Assembly: GCA_030248135.1 (NCBI GenBank)
Contig: JASANC010000936.1
Span: 42,501 to 106,500 of the forward strand
Origin: Theristus sp. LFF4_11
Taxonomy: Eukaryota; Nematoda; Chromadorea; Monhysterida; Xyalidae
DNA: 64,000 bases
Reading direction: 5' to 3'
Below the pieces are notes generated by a model, which was not told where the DNA came from, searched no databases, and saw nothing but the letters and a program-made list of their open reading frames with translations. The position numbers were made by a program, and so were the translations under genes. Shown in pieces: positions 25,100 through 37,343 of this stretch (its first letter is position 1; the number at the start of each line of letters is the position of its first letter).

Positions 25100-27170
25100 A
25101 TTCAATGCGCTGATCACGGATTTTGGGTTAGTTTTCTTACGTGAGCAACTTTAGAAGCTGAATCGTGACGATTTCGAGCGAATCGGCCGTGGAAATTGGC
25201 GAAATCGGTCTAGAAACGAAAAACAAGAAAAGGGTGTTTTCCAGGGTAATTCAATGCGCTGATCACGGATTTTGGGTTAGTTTTCTTACATGAGCAACTT
25301 TAGATGCTGAATCGTGACGATTTCGGGCGAATCGGCCGTGGAAATTGGCGAAATCGGTCTAGAAACGAAAAACAAGAAAATGGTGTTTTCCAGGGTAATT
25401 CAATGCGCTGATCACGAATTTTGGGTTAGTTTTCTTACGTGAGCAACTTTAGAAGCTGAATCGTGACGATTTCGGGCGAATCGGCCGTGGAAATTGGCGA
25501 AATCGGTCTAGAAACGAAAAACAAGAAAAGGGTGTTTTCCAGGGTAATTCAATGCGCTGATCACGGATTTTGGGTTAGTTTTCTTACGTGAGCAACTTTA
25601 GATGCTGAATCGTGACGATTTCGGGCGAATCGGCCGTGGAAATTGGCGAAATCGGTCTAGAAACGAAAAACAAGAAAATGGTGTTTTCCAGGGTAATTCA
25701 ATGCGCTGATCACGGATTTTGGGTTAGTTTTCTTACATGAGCAACTTTAGATGCTGAATCGTGACGATTTCGGGCGAATCGGCCGTGGAAATTGGCGAAA
25801 TCGGTCTAGAAACGAAAAACAAGAAAAGGGTGTTTTCCAGGGTAATTCAATGCGCTGATCACGGATTTTGGGTTAGTTTTCTTACATGAGCAACTTTAGA
25901 TGCTGAATCGTGACGATTTCGGGCGAATCGGCCGTGGAAATTGGCGAAATCGGTCCAGAAACGAAAAACAAGAAAAAGGTGTTTTCCAGGGTAATTCAAT
26001 GCGCTGATCACGGATTTTGGGTTAGTTTTCTTACGTGAGCAACTCTAGATGTTGAATCGTGACGATTTCGGGCGAATCGGCCGTGGAAATTGGCGAAATC
26101 GGTTTAGGAACGAAAAACAAGAAAAGGGTGTTTTCCAGGGCAATTCAATGCGCTGATCACGAATTTTAGATTAGTTTTCTTACGTGAGCAACTCTAGATG
26201 CTGAATCGTGACGATTTCGGGCGAATCGGCCGTGGAAGTTGGCGAAATCGGTCCAGAAACAAAAAACAAGAAAAGGCTGTTTTCCAGGGTAATTCAATAC
26301 GCTGATCACGAATTTTGGGTTAGTTTTCTTACGTGAGCAATTCTAGACGTTGAATCGTGACGATTTCGGGCGAATCGGCCGTGGAAATTGGCGAAATAGG
26401 TCCAGGAACCAAAAACAAGAAAAGGGTGTTTTCCAGGGTAATTCAATGCGCTGATCACGAATTTTGGGTTAGTTTTCTTACGTGAGCAACTCTAGACGCT
26501 GAATCGTGACGATTTCGGGCGAAACGGCCGTGAAATTTGGCGAAATCGGTCCAGAAACGAAAAACAAGAAAAGGCTGTTTTCCAGGGTAATTCAATGCAC
26601 TGATCACGGATTTTGGGTTAGTTTTTTTATGTGAGCAACTTTAGAACCTGAATCGTGACGATTTCGGGCGAATCGGCCGTGGAAGTGGGCGAAATTGGTC
26701 CAGGAACGAAAAACAAGAAAAGGGTGTTTTCCAGGGTAATTCAATCCGCTGATCACGAATTTTGAGTTAGTTTTCTTACGTGAGCAGCTCTAGATACTGA
26801 ATCGTGACGATTTCGGGCGAATCGGCCGTGGAAATTGGCGAAATCGGTCCAGAAATGAAAAACGAGAAAACGGTTTTTCCAGGGTAATTCAATGTGCTGA
26901 TCACGGATTTTGGGTTAGTTTTCTTGTATGGGCAACTCTAGATACTGAATCGTGACGATTTATGGCGAATCGGCCGTGGAATTTAGCGAAACCGGTCCAG
27001 AAATGAAAAACAAGAAAACTGTGTTTTCCATGGTAATTCATTACGCCGATCACGGCTTTTGGGTCAGTTTTTCTTTTGTGAGCGATTCTAGGTACTGAAT
27101 CGTGACGATTTTGGGGAATCGGCCTAAAAAACGAAAAATGAAAAACCTGAGTTGTCCGGGGTTTAGAAGA
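25100..27170 (+). repeat. 149-bp satellite array, about 14 units
   Basis: The unit contains TTCAATGCGCTGATCACGGA, CGTGACGATTTCGGGCGAAT and AACAAGAAAAGGGTGTTTTC. Unit starts at 25103, 25252 and 25401 give a 149-bp period. Units at the left are nearly identical and diverge towards 27170. No coding potential is evident. Confidence 0.85.
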
Positions 27171-27231
27171 ATGTGTGACCAACGAATTGTGATTTTGGTC
27201 CGACCTTCGGGGCTTATGTAAAAGTCAGAAT

Positions 27232-28276
27232 ATTATCTGAATATGCGGGAGACGCATATAAAAGGAGGAATATGGCCTTGTGTAAGCAGTGAAAGACTTG
27301 GCTCGACAACGCTTTTCAAGTCTCTGATGTGGTACACACGGATACAAGTACATAAGGGTCATATTTTTGCGCCGCGTTTGTTTGTTTTTTTTAAGCACGC
27401 CCCCCCCCCCCCCCACCGATTCCGGAAACCCGAAGGTACCAAACTCCGGTGGGATTGGGGAATGGACGGCTTACCATCCCGTGGAACCAATACCCTCGGC
27501 ACGTGAGGGGGACAGCCTATAAGCCCCGCTCTGTCCTGGGGGCACCATTGATCTTAGCCCGATTTCGGTTTCGGTGGCCTGCGGTCGCTATATCCCCGGA
27601 GGGCAGCGAATCCGAAAGTTTTCGTTTTCGTTTTCGTTTTGCTGAAAAGCGTAAAACTTTGAAGTTATTTTTTAATTGTCCGCTTCGATTTAATCTAAAA
27701 TCACGCCATGTGCGAAATTCTGTAAATTCTGTGCAAAAACAGAACAATCAGAGATTGCAAAACATTGTTGCATGTAGCTTTTTCGTTGTTGTTAACGTAC
27801 GCACCGCTGTGTACACACCAGCACCAGTGACAAAAAGGAGTTGTCTTCCGTTGATTTTCACCTTTTTTACCGGTGTCACCTTCAACTAGTGTGGCAGGAT
27901 AAACCGTCTGTCCCGTGAGTCATTGCGTTTGCCACAGGAGACCTTGCGTTCCGCAATGCTTCTGCGATACAATTTGTCCTGGACAAACCAGTGTCAGCGA
28001 GCTAAAGTCTGATTGTTATTTTAGTAGTTTTAGTGGTCGCTAAATGCCCGAAATCCGCAAATGTGAAAGGTCATTTGTCTACAATAATACAAAGCACGAG
28101 GGTTGCCATGTGCAACCGAAATCATAAAAAAAACGGCGCAAAAATATGACTCTTATGTACTTGTATCCGTGTGTACCACATCAGAGACTTGAAAAGCGTT
28201 GTCGAGCCAAGTCTTTCACTGCTTACACAAGGCCATATTCCTCCTTTTATATGCGTCTCCCGCATTTTTAGATAAT
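27232..28276. mobile_element. TIR element with ~150-bp inverted ends (left copy)
   Basis: Ends are ATTATCT..AATATGCGGGAGACG and its inverse, extending as inverted repeats of about 150 bp that include GTGTAAGCAGTGAAAGACTT. The middle is AT-rich with the block CTGAAAAGCGTAAAACTTTG. Compared with the right-hand copy it carries an extra GC-rich insert of about 240 bp (around 27395-27640) that I cannot classify. Confidence 0.75.
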
Positions 28277-30289
28277 GATAAAATGTGTAACGTGCAGCTT
28301 AACAGTTTAAACTCTGGAACTGGTACGCTGTCTAACTTTTCAGCCCAACTGGTTAAATTCCGGAGCTGGTAAGGTGAAAACTTTTACGAAAACATATTTC
28401 CAGCATCAGATTGTGTCCTAAAGCCTAAACTGCAGTTAAATGGGTGAGTTTTTTTATTCAAATACATGGCAGTGGGTGGACGGCGGTTGCAGTCCTTGGA
28501 AACGAATTGCTGGGCCGCAAATAAGTGGGACGCAAATGAACGGGTCGCCAATGCATGTACGCAAGCATGTGCATGGTCAGCAGACACGTGCGGAGTGCAC
28601 GGGCAAAACAAATAGGCCGCCGGCGACAAAACCGAGCGACTCCAGTGAGCCACAGCAACGATGCTGACATTAACTGCGGCTTACTCGGTTTCGCCGTTTT
28701 CTGCTTCTCATCTCATTGCGCCTATATTTTGCGCACTGATGCCTTTGAGACTTTGTTCGTCATGTACCCCGGCTGCAGTGGTGTAGTTTGCAAAATCTAC
28801 ATGCACAGACACAGGCACTCATTCGGTGGTTGTCTTTCTCATCAACGTTTTGCTGTTTCACTGGGCGCACACAGTGCAGCCTCGTCTGACCCGGCACACA
28901 CATGCAGGCACCGTCGTGCTCGACATGCACGTACATGTATAATAAGTTAATTCCCCATTGGGCAGCGCGCATGCGGTGATGATTTCGCATTCGCTCGTGC
29001 GCACCTCTCATTTCGACACACACACGCGATTCGACGGCCACCCCGGATGCGGTTGGCGTTCTCAATGCTTCGCTGGTTTTCAATTTCAAGAGCAAACCAT
29101 CCGCGCCCTATGATCATTGTAACCAACATCACCGCTGTTACTGATACGAAAGTGTCCAAAAGATCCCTTTACTTTGTTTACAAACACAACCCCAGATACT
29201 TACACATGGTAGAAATGCACCTTTGTACCCATATGTATTTTTAATCCCGTCACAGTCAGCACACAATCACAAACGAATAACGTTTTTTTTTGAATTGCAA
29301 CAACGGAAACAAATGAATATGAGCGAGGCGAAGATCTTGCTGATGAGAACAAACAAGCACGATAGCAGCAACTGCTCTGCTCATGCTCACCCTCAGCGCT
29401 ACTTGAATTAAAAAATCATGTTCACCACAGAACAAATCTCAAGTTCCACTATACTTTGTATGATAAAAAAACTCAAGCGCTTTCATCGACCTTCTGTAAA
29501 TCCACCAATTTAAAAAATGACATCAGATGCGTAAGCGTTTTGCTGCAATTCGCAGTATGTTACAAGGCAGTAGTAGCAACCATGCAGCACCCACAGATTT
29601 CATTGTTAGAAATAGAATTCATGTAACCTTCGATAAAAACATTTTTATGGTGTGTAGCTTTCGTTGTGATTATTCGTTATTTCCTCTTTTTTTACTTTTT
29701 TTTAGAAAGTGTGCATATTTTTTTGAACTGTACCTTACGAAGAAAACACCAAAAGGACGACTCATCAACTTGAATGAACAAAATAACCACAATTCTTGTT
29801 TTGCAACCAACCGTTTTGCTGCGTAAGACACGTCCAAACCAGAAACAGATTACAATTTCCAGCTGCAGAGGTTGTTACGTGTTGTACAGAAGATCGGGAA
29901 AAGTGCACGCAAAACAGCGTTGTTTGCACATTGTTGCACGTGCCCTCAACTTGTATGTGCAATGTTCGGGTTTTACACACACACATACCTACACCACACA
30001 TTTTCGTGACTTTTCGTGTGAGCACATTGAATTTGCATCACATTATTTCACATTTTTTATGGTGCACGCCATGCCAGGAGAATTTTTGCTCGGGTCACGG
30101 TTTCTACCGTAAAGTGAGTTGTTGTTTGGGATTTTTTTTCCATTGCTCACAGTTCTTTATTCATGTTTGAAAGAATTTTTTCAGGTTTAGAGTTTGCCTT
30201 TTTTATCAGACGTGCACCCGATGAAATATTTAGAACTATAATACATTAGAACTGAACAGGAATATTTACGTTTCATTTGAATTTCAAAA
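28277..30289. other. Spacer upstream of NCS-B
   Basis: About 2 kb with no supported exon. Sequence near 30100-30289 is the likely promoter/5' UTR region of NCS-B; I see no strong TATA box or initiator to pinpoint. Confidence 0.45.
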
Positions 30290-32342
30290 ATGGGAGCGAA
30301 GCAAATGAAAGCAAAGCGAGGCATCACTGAATCGGACATAAAGTTTTTGGCCGATCACACAGCGTTCACGGAGCAGCAGATCAGAGACTGGTACAAAGGC
30401 TTCAAAGTTGGTCGGCTTTGTTCATTTTGAGTATACCCTGTTTGTTCGAACGTGTCGCGCCGGTGTGTTTCATTCATGCGCATTAGGGTGTCACGCAGAA
30501 AAATTTGCAATGCAAAAAACCACTGTCCTGCGAAAATTGCAACTGCGGCATTAAAAATTGTTCTGAAAGTGACTGCATGGGAGTGCCCGTTCCGTACAGT
30601 CATTTTCAGATTTTTTACGATGCAGTGCAGTAGAATGCAAAAAAATCTGCGTGGTGCGTGACCAGCGGATGTTCTGAAAGCAAATGACGTCATTCCTGTC
30701 AAAGACGTTCAAATCGACACACTACATTTCATCTTACAACTTTACAATCTCATTTCATTTCATTTTTGTATCCTTGTTTCTTGTTCCAGGTTGAATGTCC
30801 GAATGGTTCGCTGAGCAAAAAAAAGTTTGTGAAAATTTACTCTCAGTTCTTTCCAAAAGGCAACGCTGAACGCTTCTGTGAACACGCATTCCGAACATTT
30901 GACACTGATGGCAATGGACTGATTGACTTCAAAGTGAGGCCATCACACTTTGTAGTCCAAAAAATGTGATCACTAGTAAAACGTCCTGACTCCACTATTA
31001 AAAAACCAAACGACCACAAACATTCTTTTTTCGTGTTTAAAACATAAAAAATCAAATTTTAATAACTTTGTTAGAATAGTTTTGGCCACTCTAAAAATAC
31101 CAATTTCCATTGCAACTTTTTTCCATGCCAAAATTGCATGCCAAATTTCAAAAACTGCAGAAAAAATAAATAAATTTTCGGCAGCTTTTAAAATTTTAAA
31201 CTGAATTTTAAAAATCCATGGATTTTGAAATACCGTAAATGTTTGGATGGATTGAGTTTTGGAACGAATGTTGGAACACATTTTTTAACTAGCAGTGGTC
31301 GTGGAACAGTGTTTGCTTGCATAGAGTGTGGAAACCCCTACGCAGGCATTTTTTAATTTTCTAACGTGACGCATTTCACTTTTTTGAAGGCGTTTACTTT
31401 TATAGGTTTTTTTTTCTGTCATTCAGGAGTTTCTGATCGCAGTCAATGTCACAAGTGGTGGAACGCCGGAGGAGAAGTTTGAGTGGGCCTTTCGAATGTA
31501 CGACGTGAATGGTGATGGAAAAATTGGTAACGAAGAGATGGTCCACATTCTTGAGGCAAGCAAATTTTCCGTTTATTTTAGTTTTTCGTGCATATGGTAC
31601 ACTGATGTTGAGTGGTCGTAGTTCTAGTTTTTCGCAGTGCCATGATCCGTCGGCTTTAAAAACTCGAATAGATAGCGCAAAGTACTTTCGGGCTGAAAAA
31701 GAAAATGGAATTAAAGATGCATGACAATGTACACACATACATTTATGTGGAAAACTCACTTTGATATATGTTTTGAAAAAATTGTCTGGCGAGAGCGACG
31801 CAGAACTCTCTGAAATGGATTAGAAAAGGAAATTTTTTGAAACGTAAGATAATCATGTTAGAGCGTGCCAACTGACGTGAAATGAAATCCATTCCGGGTG
31901 CTACTCATGCAAAAGGCCAATTCATCGGATTATGTTAGAAATACAGAAAGAGCTTTTTCAACAAACTCTTGATTCCGTCTCGCTGCTGGTTTACCCTTCT
32001 TCCTAATGGCGTGATTCTGGTCTGCTGTTTAGTCTGAAGCAGTCTAAATGTAAATGTAAATATGGACGAAAACGCAAACGTAAACACAAAAAAATATAAA
32101 TGTAAATGTGAGTGTGTGTGTGAGCGTAAATGTACATAAATGTGTTTTTATTCTAGTCAATCCACATGATGTTGGGCGGTGAAGAAGCTGACAAGGCGGC
32201 GGCCAAGGCAAGCGCACAAGGCGAACGAATACTGCGGCAGATTGACCAGGACGATGATGGCGAAATCACACTCAAGGAGTTCATTGATGGCTGCCTCAAG
32301 GACAGGGACCTCTATCGACTGCTCACCAATCAACCGACCTAA
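30290..32342 (+). CDS. NCS-B: neuronal calcium sensor family
   Basis: Exons 30290-30406, 30790-30933, 31427-31555 and 32157-32342, all phase 0, give 191 residues. EF1 is degenerate (VECPNG). EF2 loop is 77-88 ([12 protein letters not shown]), EF3 113-124 ([12 protein letters not shown]) and EF4 160-171 ([12 protein letters not shown]); all three look able to bind calcium. The N-terminus MGAKQMK has Gly2 but Met instead of Ser/Thr at position 6, so myristoylation may be weak. Intron 3 begins GC (GAG|GCAAGC) rather than GT. Intron 1 holds a CRE-bearing MITE. It is the same exon plan as NCS-A and NCS-C, with a more diverged last exon starting [10 protein letters not shown] instead of AIY.MLG. 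Confidence 0.85.
30445..30712. mobile_element. CRE-bearing MITE, copy 3
   Basis: Starts TTCGAACGTGTC and ends GACGTTCAA in intron 1 of NCS-B, about 270 bp. One TGACGTCA remains (30685-30692) within the shared AAGCAAATGACGTCATT block; the left one has decayed. Confidence 0.5.
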
Positions 32343-34642
32343 TTGACCAATACAAGCTCATCGGTCATTCCGTGTGAAAAATGAATTGAATATGAACCGC
32401 GAAAAATGAATTGAATATGAACCGCGAAATATGAATCTGCACTCACGCTGTAGAGTTACATTGTATGTCACACATTCATATGTACATGTACTATTTTCAG
32501 GCTTACCGTATATGGTCGTAATGGCAAAAAGTTGTTTTTAGCTGAATGAACTTTGCGCTGATCATATAAAACCGAGTCTGCCCTTTCTTGCCTTGAAAAC
32601 AACTTTTTGCGTTTGTTTTTATTCTAGCATATGGGGAGATTACTGCAGAGTTTTTGACGTGGTCAAGCGCATACCAAACAAAAATTTAAGGGCAATTTGT
32701 TTGTTTTACTAATTTGCGTTTGTGCACCGAGCGGTATGACAAGATTTCAGCGATAAAATATCGATATTATCTGTGCACTGGAGGTTTTTAAAGTCCTGAA
32801 ATATTGGTTTCTTTTTCTTTTTCGCCACTTCATAGCTATGTCAATACGTTATTATTTTCAACTTGCAATGAACATTTCTCACAGTTGTCATAACAGAGAA
32901 TCATGTAAAACTCCCTGAATTAAGACGACCTAAAATGCGATTACAGGTATAGCATCATTTCGCTATATGTAAGTCACGTCGGCAACTTTTCCAAAACTCA
33001 CACACCCAGACCCAACCCCAACTGTCGCGCAGCGCGCATTACATTTGAAAACACAATTTCTTCAGGAAAAAAGCTTGCTGGATGGAGCGGCTTGTTTAAC
33101 GGCCTGTCAGCTCTGTCTGCGTTTTATGTGTTTCTCTGAAATTGAGAACCTGAAATTGTGGCGCGCGCACCCGCCGGAACGCATAATTGAAAATGAAACG
33201 GCCATTTTGCCAGTGGCGCTGGCGGTCCGGCTGGGCGCAATTGAAATGACACGCTGGGGAGGAGCATCGAAGCTGCTCGCTGTCTCAAAATCACAATGGA
33301 CGCTCGTGTTGTCTTGTTATACAATAATTCTCAGTGCCTCTTTGAGCGCTTCCACGCTGCGCACTACTGAGCAATCAATCGCTGCTTGCCGCACCTGCTT
33401 TGACGACAATCGATAAACTACTGGCCTCGATTTTGCTCGTAACACGCAAACCATGTCCGTTGGTTTGTGTGCACTCGCTACGATAAAGATCACGCAAAAA
33501 GCTTTTCTTGGCACACGCATCTCTCGCTGCAAGATGCACTCTGGTTTTTTTATCCATTTTATTTTTTCGCTGCTGTTGCGTAAGAAGACCATCAGCAAAA
33601 GCTCGGAGAGCAAGCCTAAACGTCAAAACGCACATACGGTGCCCAGCGCACCGGCCGCAAAGGCATAATAAATAAATATCCCCAAGACACGTGTCTGCCA
33701 GTGTGCGTGTGTGTTTGTGTGTTTGTGTGTTTGTGTGTTTGTGTGTTTGTGTGTTTGTGTGTTTGTGTGTTTGTGTGTTTGTGTGTTTGTGTGTTTGTGT
33801 GTTTGTACGTGCTGGCTCAAGTGTTTGCGTCTTTTCCGCAGCTTTGGCCAATTTATTGGCAGCCGGTGCGCGCACGCAAGAAAAAAGTTGATACGGACGC
33901 TTTGGAATAAGCGGCCAAGATAATCGCACGGTATGCGAGACAGCCGTTGCGAGACGCGCGCGCACAGACACAGACCGTAGATTACGCTTGGCCGCGATTG
34001 TTTTTGCTGCTGCTGTTCTGACTTTGATAGTTTTGAATAAGCAGATTTTTGTCCACACGACCTACAGCATGACCGAGAGTATACAGATGTAAAAAGAACT
34101 TTACTGTTTGCTTTTGTATTTGAAAAAGCACTGAACCAAATTTAAACCAACTTTTATAGCGTCTGTTTCGACCATTCGAAAATCGTTGTCGATCGTTATC
34201 TATAGCTTTATCCAATCCATACCAGACTGTTTTTTCAGCCACCACAAAAACCAAATTTAGCGGCAAGTATCTATAAACCCCGCGTGTTAGTAAAGTTTTT
34301 AAAAACACATTTGAAATTTCATATGCGCATATTTGTATTTGTGCACTTATGCGGTTCGTTAATGTTCATGTAATTCTTGTATGTGCGTTTTAAAAGTGCT
34401 GGTTTTGTTTTTGTCATAAGATCTGGACAAACAAAATTTCAGTCATACTGACGACCATAATATTCAGTTACACGGTAATATTTGTCAGAAGCCAAAAAAC
34501 CGTGAGCACTTTCCTCAAAAAGCTGCTGAACCGCAAAACCAAAACAACGCTGCTCCACTGCGGTACAACGCCATTGAATGTCAGTTTTACGTTTGCATTT
34601 CGCCAACATTCTACATCCGAACATTGCACATCCCGAATCATT
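32343..34642. other. Spacer between NCS-B and NCS-C
   Basis: 2.3 kb without a supported exon. It contains the (GTGTGTTT)n array at 33701-33805. A 227-residue minus-strand frame across the array is an artefact of the repeat. Confidence 0.5.
33701..33805. repeat. (GTGTGTTT)n microsatellite
   Basis: About twelve nearly perfect copies of an 8-bp unit. Because 8 is not a multiple of 3, every frame on the plus strand reads a repeating Val/Cys/Phe/Leu peptide, and the minus strand reads repeating HTNTQTHK. Confidence 0.9.
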
Positions 34643-36254
34643 ATGGGCGCAAAGCAGTCGAAAAAGACCCGCTTAACCGAACGCGATTTGGACTTTCTAG
34701 CAGCGAACACCAATTTTACACATCAGCAAATTAGAGACTGGTACAAAGGTTTCAGGGTATGTTTATGGAACAGATTTATTGGGATATACCGTAAAGTCTT
34801 GCATATAAGGTTCCTCCCACTTATAAGACCCCCACCCAAAAGTGGGCGGAGTGTCACACGGCGGGAAACCAAAAAATTCAAAATTTTGACTTGGTCAAAA
34901 TCCTACCTCGTTTATAAGGCCCGGAATTTCTAATGTTCGGTTTATAAGACCTCCTCCCACTTATAAGGTTGTCACACGAAATGCCACTTTTTTTAGAAAT
35001 TTTTGATTTTCAAATTTATATAAGGAGACCTTATATGCAAGACTTTACGGTATATTACGAAATATACCACAGCTGTTAAAATTGTCTAAAAATATCGACG
35101 CACATGGATAGTTGATGGCGACACGCAGATGCAATCGCTTAATTAACCATTTTTTTGTGGCTTGTTAAACTGGAAGCACGCGCCACGCATACATTTGTAC
35201 TTGCGTTCGAAAAACTTTTTAAAAATTTAGCAAGATTGTCCACACGGAGGACTGGACAAAGCGAAGTTCATCAGCATCTACAAACATTTCTTCCCATCGG
35301 GCGATGCAGTTGAATTCTGCGAGCACGCGTTCCGAACATTCGATACGGACAACAGTGGCTCGATTGAGTTCAAGGTATCAACTGTTAGCGACATGAGCAA
35401 AATTATTGTTTGTGCAGCTGCTGTTTTGTGTAAACTCGAGACTATTTGTTCTTTTTTCATTTGGCGTTCCAGCATATTCAGTGTGGTCTCCATATTTAGT
35501 ATTTTGTATTCGGTTTAGTTGCACATGTCGTCACACACGGCATGAGATACACTGCACTGTACACCAGATGCTAACGCAGCCTACACACGTATTATTTGTT
35601 AGCATTTGTGCCCTGCTTCAACCATTTTTTCTTGCACAGGAATTTTTGCTTGCCGTCAACGTGACTAGCAATGGGACGCCAGAGCAAAAGTTTGAATGGG
35701 CATTCCGGATGTATGACATTGACGGAGACGGCAGGATAGACGAATCTGAAATGCAGTCCATCTTAGAAGTGAGTGCTACAATGTATTTTATTCACTATGG
35801 ATGACCTTGCTTTCCACACACCAAAACTGCAGTTCAAACTCAATTGTTTTTTTCTAAATTTTTTCTCATCTGCGCCACCGATACACAACAGGCCTCCGGT
35901 GGTGGGGGGGGGGGTAAAGTGTGGTGATTCTTGTGGCTTGTGGTTGAGCGGTTCTTGAAAGCAAAACCCTTTGTTTTTTTCACAGCTGCTTAACGGGTGT
36001 ACAAGTGCGTTGCAATATGATACTCAAGCAAACCAATTATTTCATTTTTTAACGAATCAGCCGCGTGTTTTCAGGCGATTTATCAGATGCTCGGTGCCGA
36101 ATCGGCGCACGAAGAAGCGCAGCTGCGCACAAAGTCAATCATGCAAAAGCTGGACGCCAACCGCGATGGCGTCGTGTCGCTCAGTGAATTCACGAATGGC
36201 TGTCTCGGCGACAAGGAGCTCTACCAGTTGCTAACCAATCAGCATGCCGCCTGA
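34643..36254 (+). CDS. NCS-C: neuronal calcium sensor family
   Basis: Exons 34643-34756, 35231-35374, 35640-35768 and 36075-36254, GT-AG and phase 0 throughout, give 188 residues. MGAKQSK fits N-myristoylation (Gly2, Ser6). EF1 is degenerate (QDCPHG). EF2 is 76-87 ([12 protein letters not shown]), EF3 112-123 ([12 protein letters not shown]) and EF4 156-167 ([12 protein letters not shown]), all with calcium-ligand positions filled. It shares MGAKQ and RDWYKGF with NCS-B, 2.3 kb upstream on the same strand, so these two probably arose by tandem duplication. Intron 1 holds a TA-flanked MITE; intron 3 has an 11-base G run near 35904. Confidence 0.87.
34789..35050. mobile_element. TA-flanked MITE in NCS-C intron 1
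   Basis: Perfect inverted ends CCGTAAAGTCTTGCATATAA / inverse, each flanked by TA (34787-34788, 35051-35052). Inside, CCTCCCACTTATAAG occurs near both ends. 262 bp and non-coding. It shares the CCGTA terminus with the element at 36869-37302. Confidence 0.75.
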
Positions 36255-36868
36255 CTCCTGTCTCATGAAAAGTACATTTCTGGGTGTCAACTGTTTCATT
36301 TTTTGGAGAAAAAACTTTTCATGTGCGACACAACAGCTTTTCCACGACGCAATGGATAATATGCACACGCACGCATGTATGTGTAATCGTGCATGCGTAC
36401 TGCTTGAACGCCACAGCACGTTTGTGATACTGTGATCAGCCGTATATTTTTAGTTGACCGATAAAACGTCTGTGCACTGTGTAAAACATTGAAATATTCA
36501 CGCGGAAGATCTTGCATCTGCACCGACAAACTTTGCTTGCATTAAGAAACGTTACTCAACTATTCGCATGTAGCAACTTGTGTAGCTAAACCACTGGTTG
36601 GTTTTCTATTTCTGAAAGTTGTTTGTTGTTGTGGTAGCTTCAGCAAGTTGTTGAGTACACTGCTGAGTAACCGTTCCCAATATGATCAATCGCAGCGCAC
36701 TGACACAAGATTATTGTTGACGGGAATAGAAGATGCTTAGCATTTTTCATGCGCAAATAACCGTGCCGAACAGTGAATGCGGATTTACGTACAATCATTC
36801 TGTTGTTGTGATTTTGCTGTGCACTCAATACTTTTTGAATCCGTTTGTATGCGAATCTTACGTCTATA
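36255..36868. other. Downstream flank of NCS-C
   Basis: About 600 bp of probable 3' UTR and spacer with a short repetitive TTGTTGAGTA motif near 36630-36670. No exon is supported. Confidence 0.4.
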
Positions 36869-37302
36869 CCGTATTACCTCTAATAAACCCCCATGGGGGT
36901 TTATTTCTTCAGGGGTGGGGGTGGGGGTTTATTTTTTTGGGGGGGGGGGGTTTATTTGGAAACCATTTTTAGGGGTGGGCAAAATGGCAAAAATACCTTT
37001 CATGGCAGGAAGGAAGTCGCAGAAACTTCTACTTTTCACAGAGATTTCCTTTTGTAACAGCCTTTTGTAATGAAATTACCATTAACTCATCTCTTTGGGG
37101 CCTTTGGTAGCACAATTTCACCAATGTCACTGCATTCAGCCACTGAATTCGCTGGGTATGTGTTTCAAACAGGTTTCTAATAAACCCCCATGGGGGTTTC
37201 TTTTTGGGGGGGGGGGAGTATTTGGAAACTCGTCGAGGGGGTGGGGGTTTATTTTTGTGGGGGGGGGGTTAATTTTGGGGGGGTTTAATAGAGGTAATAC
37301 GG
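36869..37302. mobile_element. TA-flanked MITE with G/C runs
   Basis: Inverted ends CCGTATTACCTCTAATAAAC (one mismatch on the other side) flanked by TA at 36867-36868 and 37303-37304. The block AATAAACCCCCATGGGGGTTT occurs twice (about 36882 and 37180), which suggests an internal duplication or nested copy. G runs of 7-11 bases dominate the rest. Confidence 0.7.
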
Positions 37303-37343
37303 TAATTGTCGTTTTTGTGTTTTTATTTTTATGAAAATGTGCA

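Larger units (their letters stand above)
24236..28276. repeat. Composite repeat, left copy
   Basis: A 4-kb block that recurs inverted at 40268-43501. From outside in it has a GC-rich end (ATCATGCGGATGCGCGAGCG), a 300-bp unique part, three 172-bp repeats, about fourteen 149-bp satellite units and an element with its own inverted ends (27232-28276). Similarity to the other copy stops exactly at the end of that inner element. No transposase is visible. Confidence 0.8.

Noticed and set aside
33375..34058. 227-residue minus-strand open frame with HTNTQTHK repeats
   Set aside because: It exists only because the 8-bp microsatellite has no stop in any frame; the flanks have no protein-like sequence.
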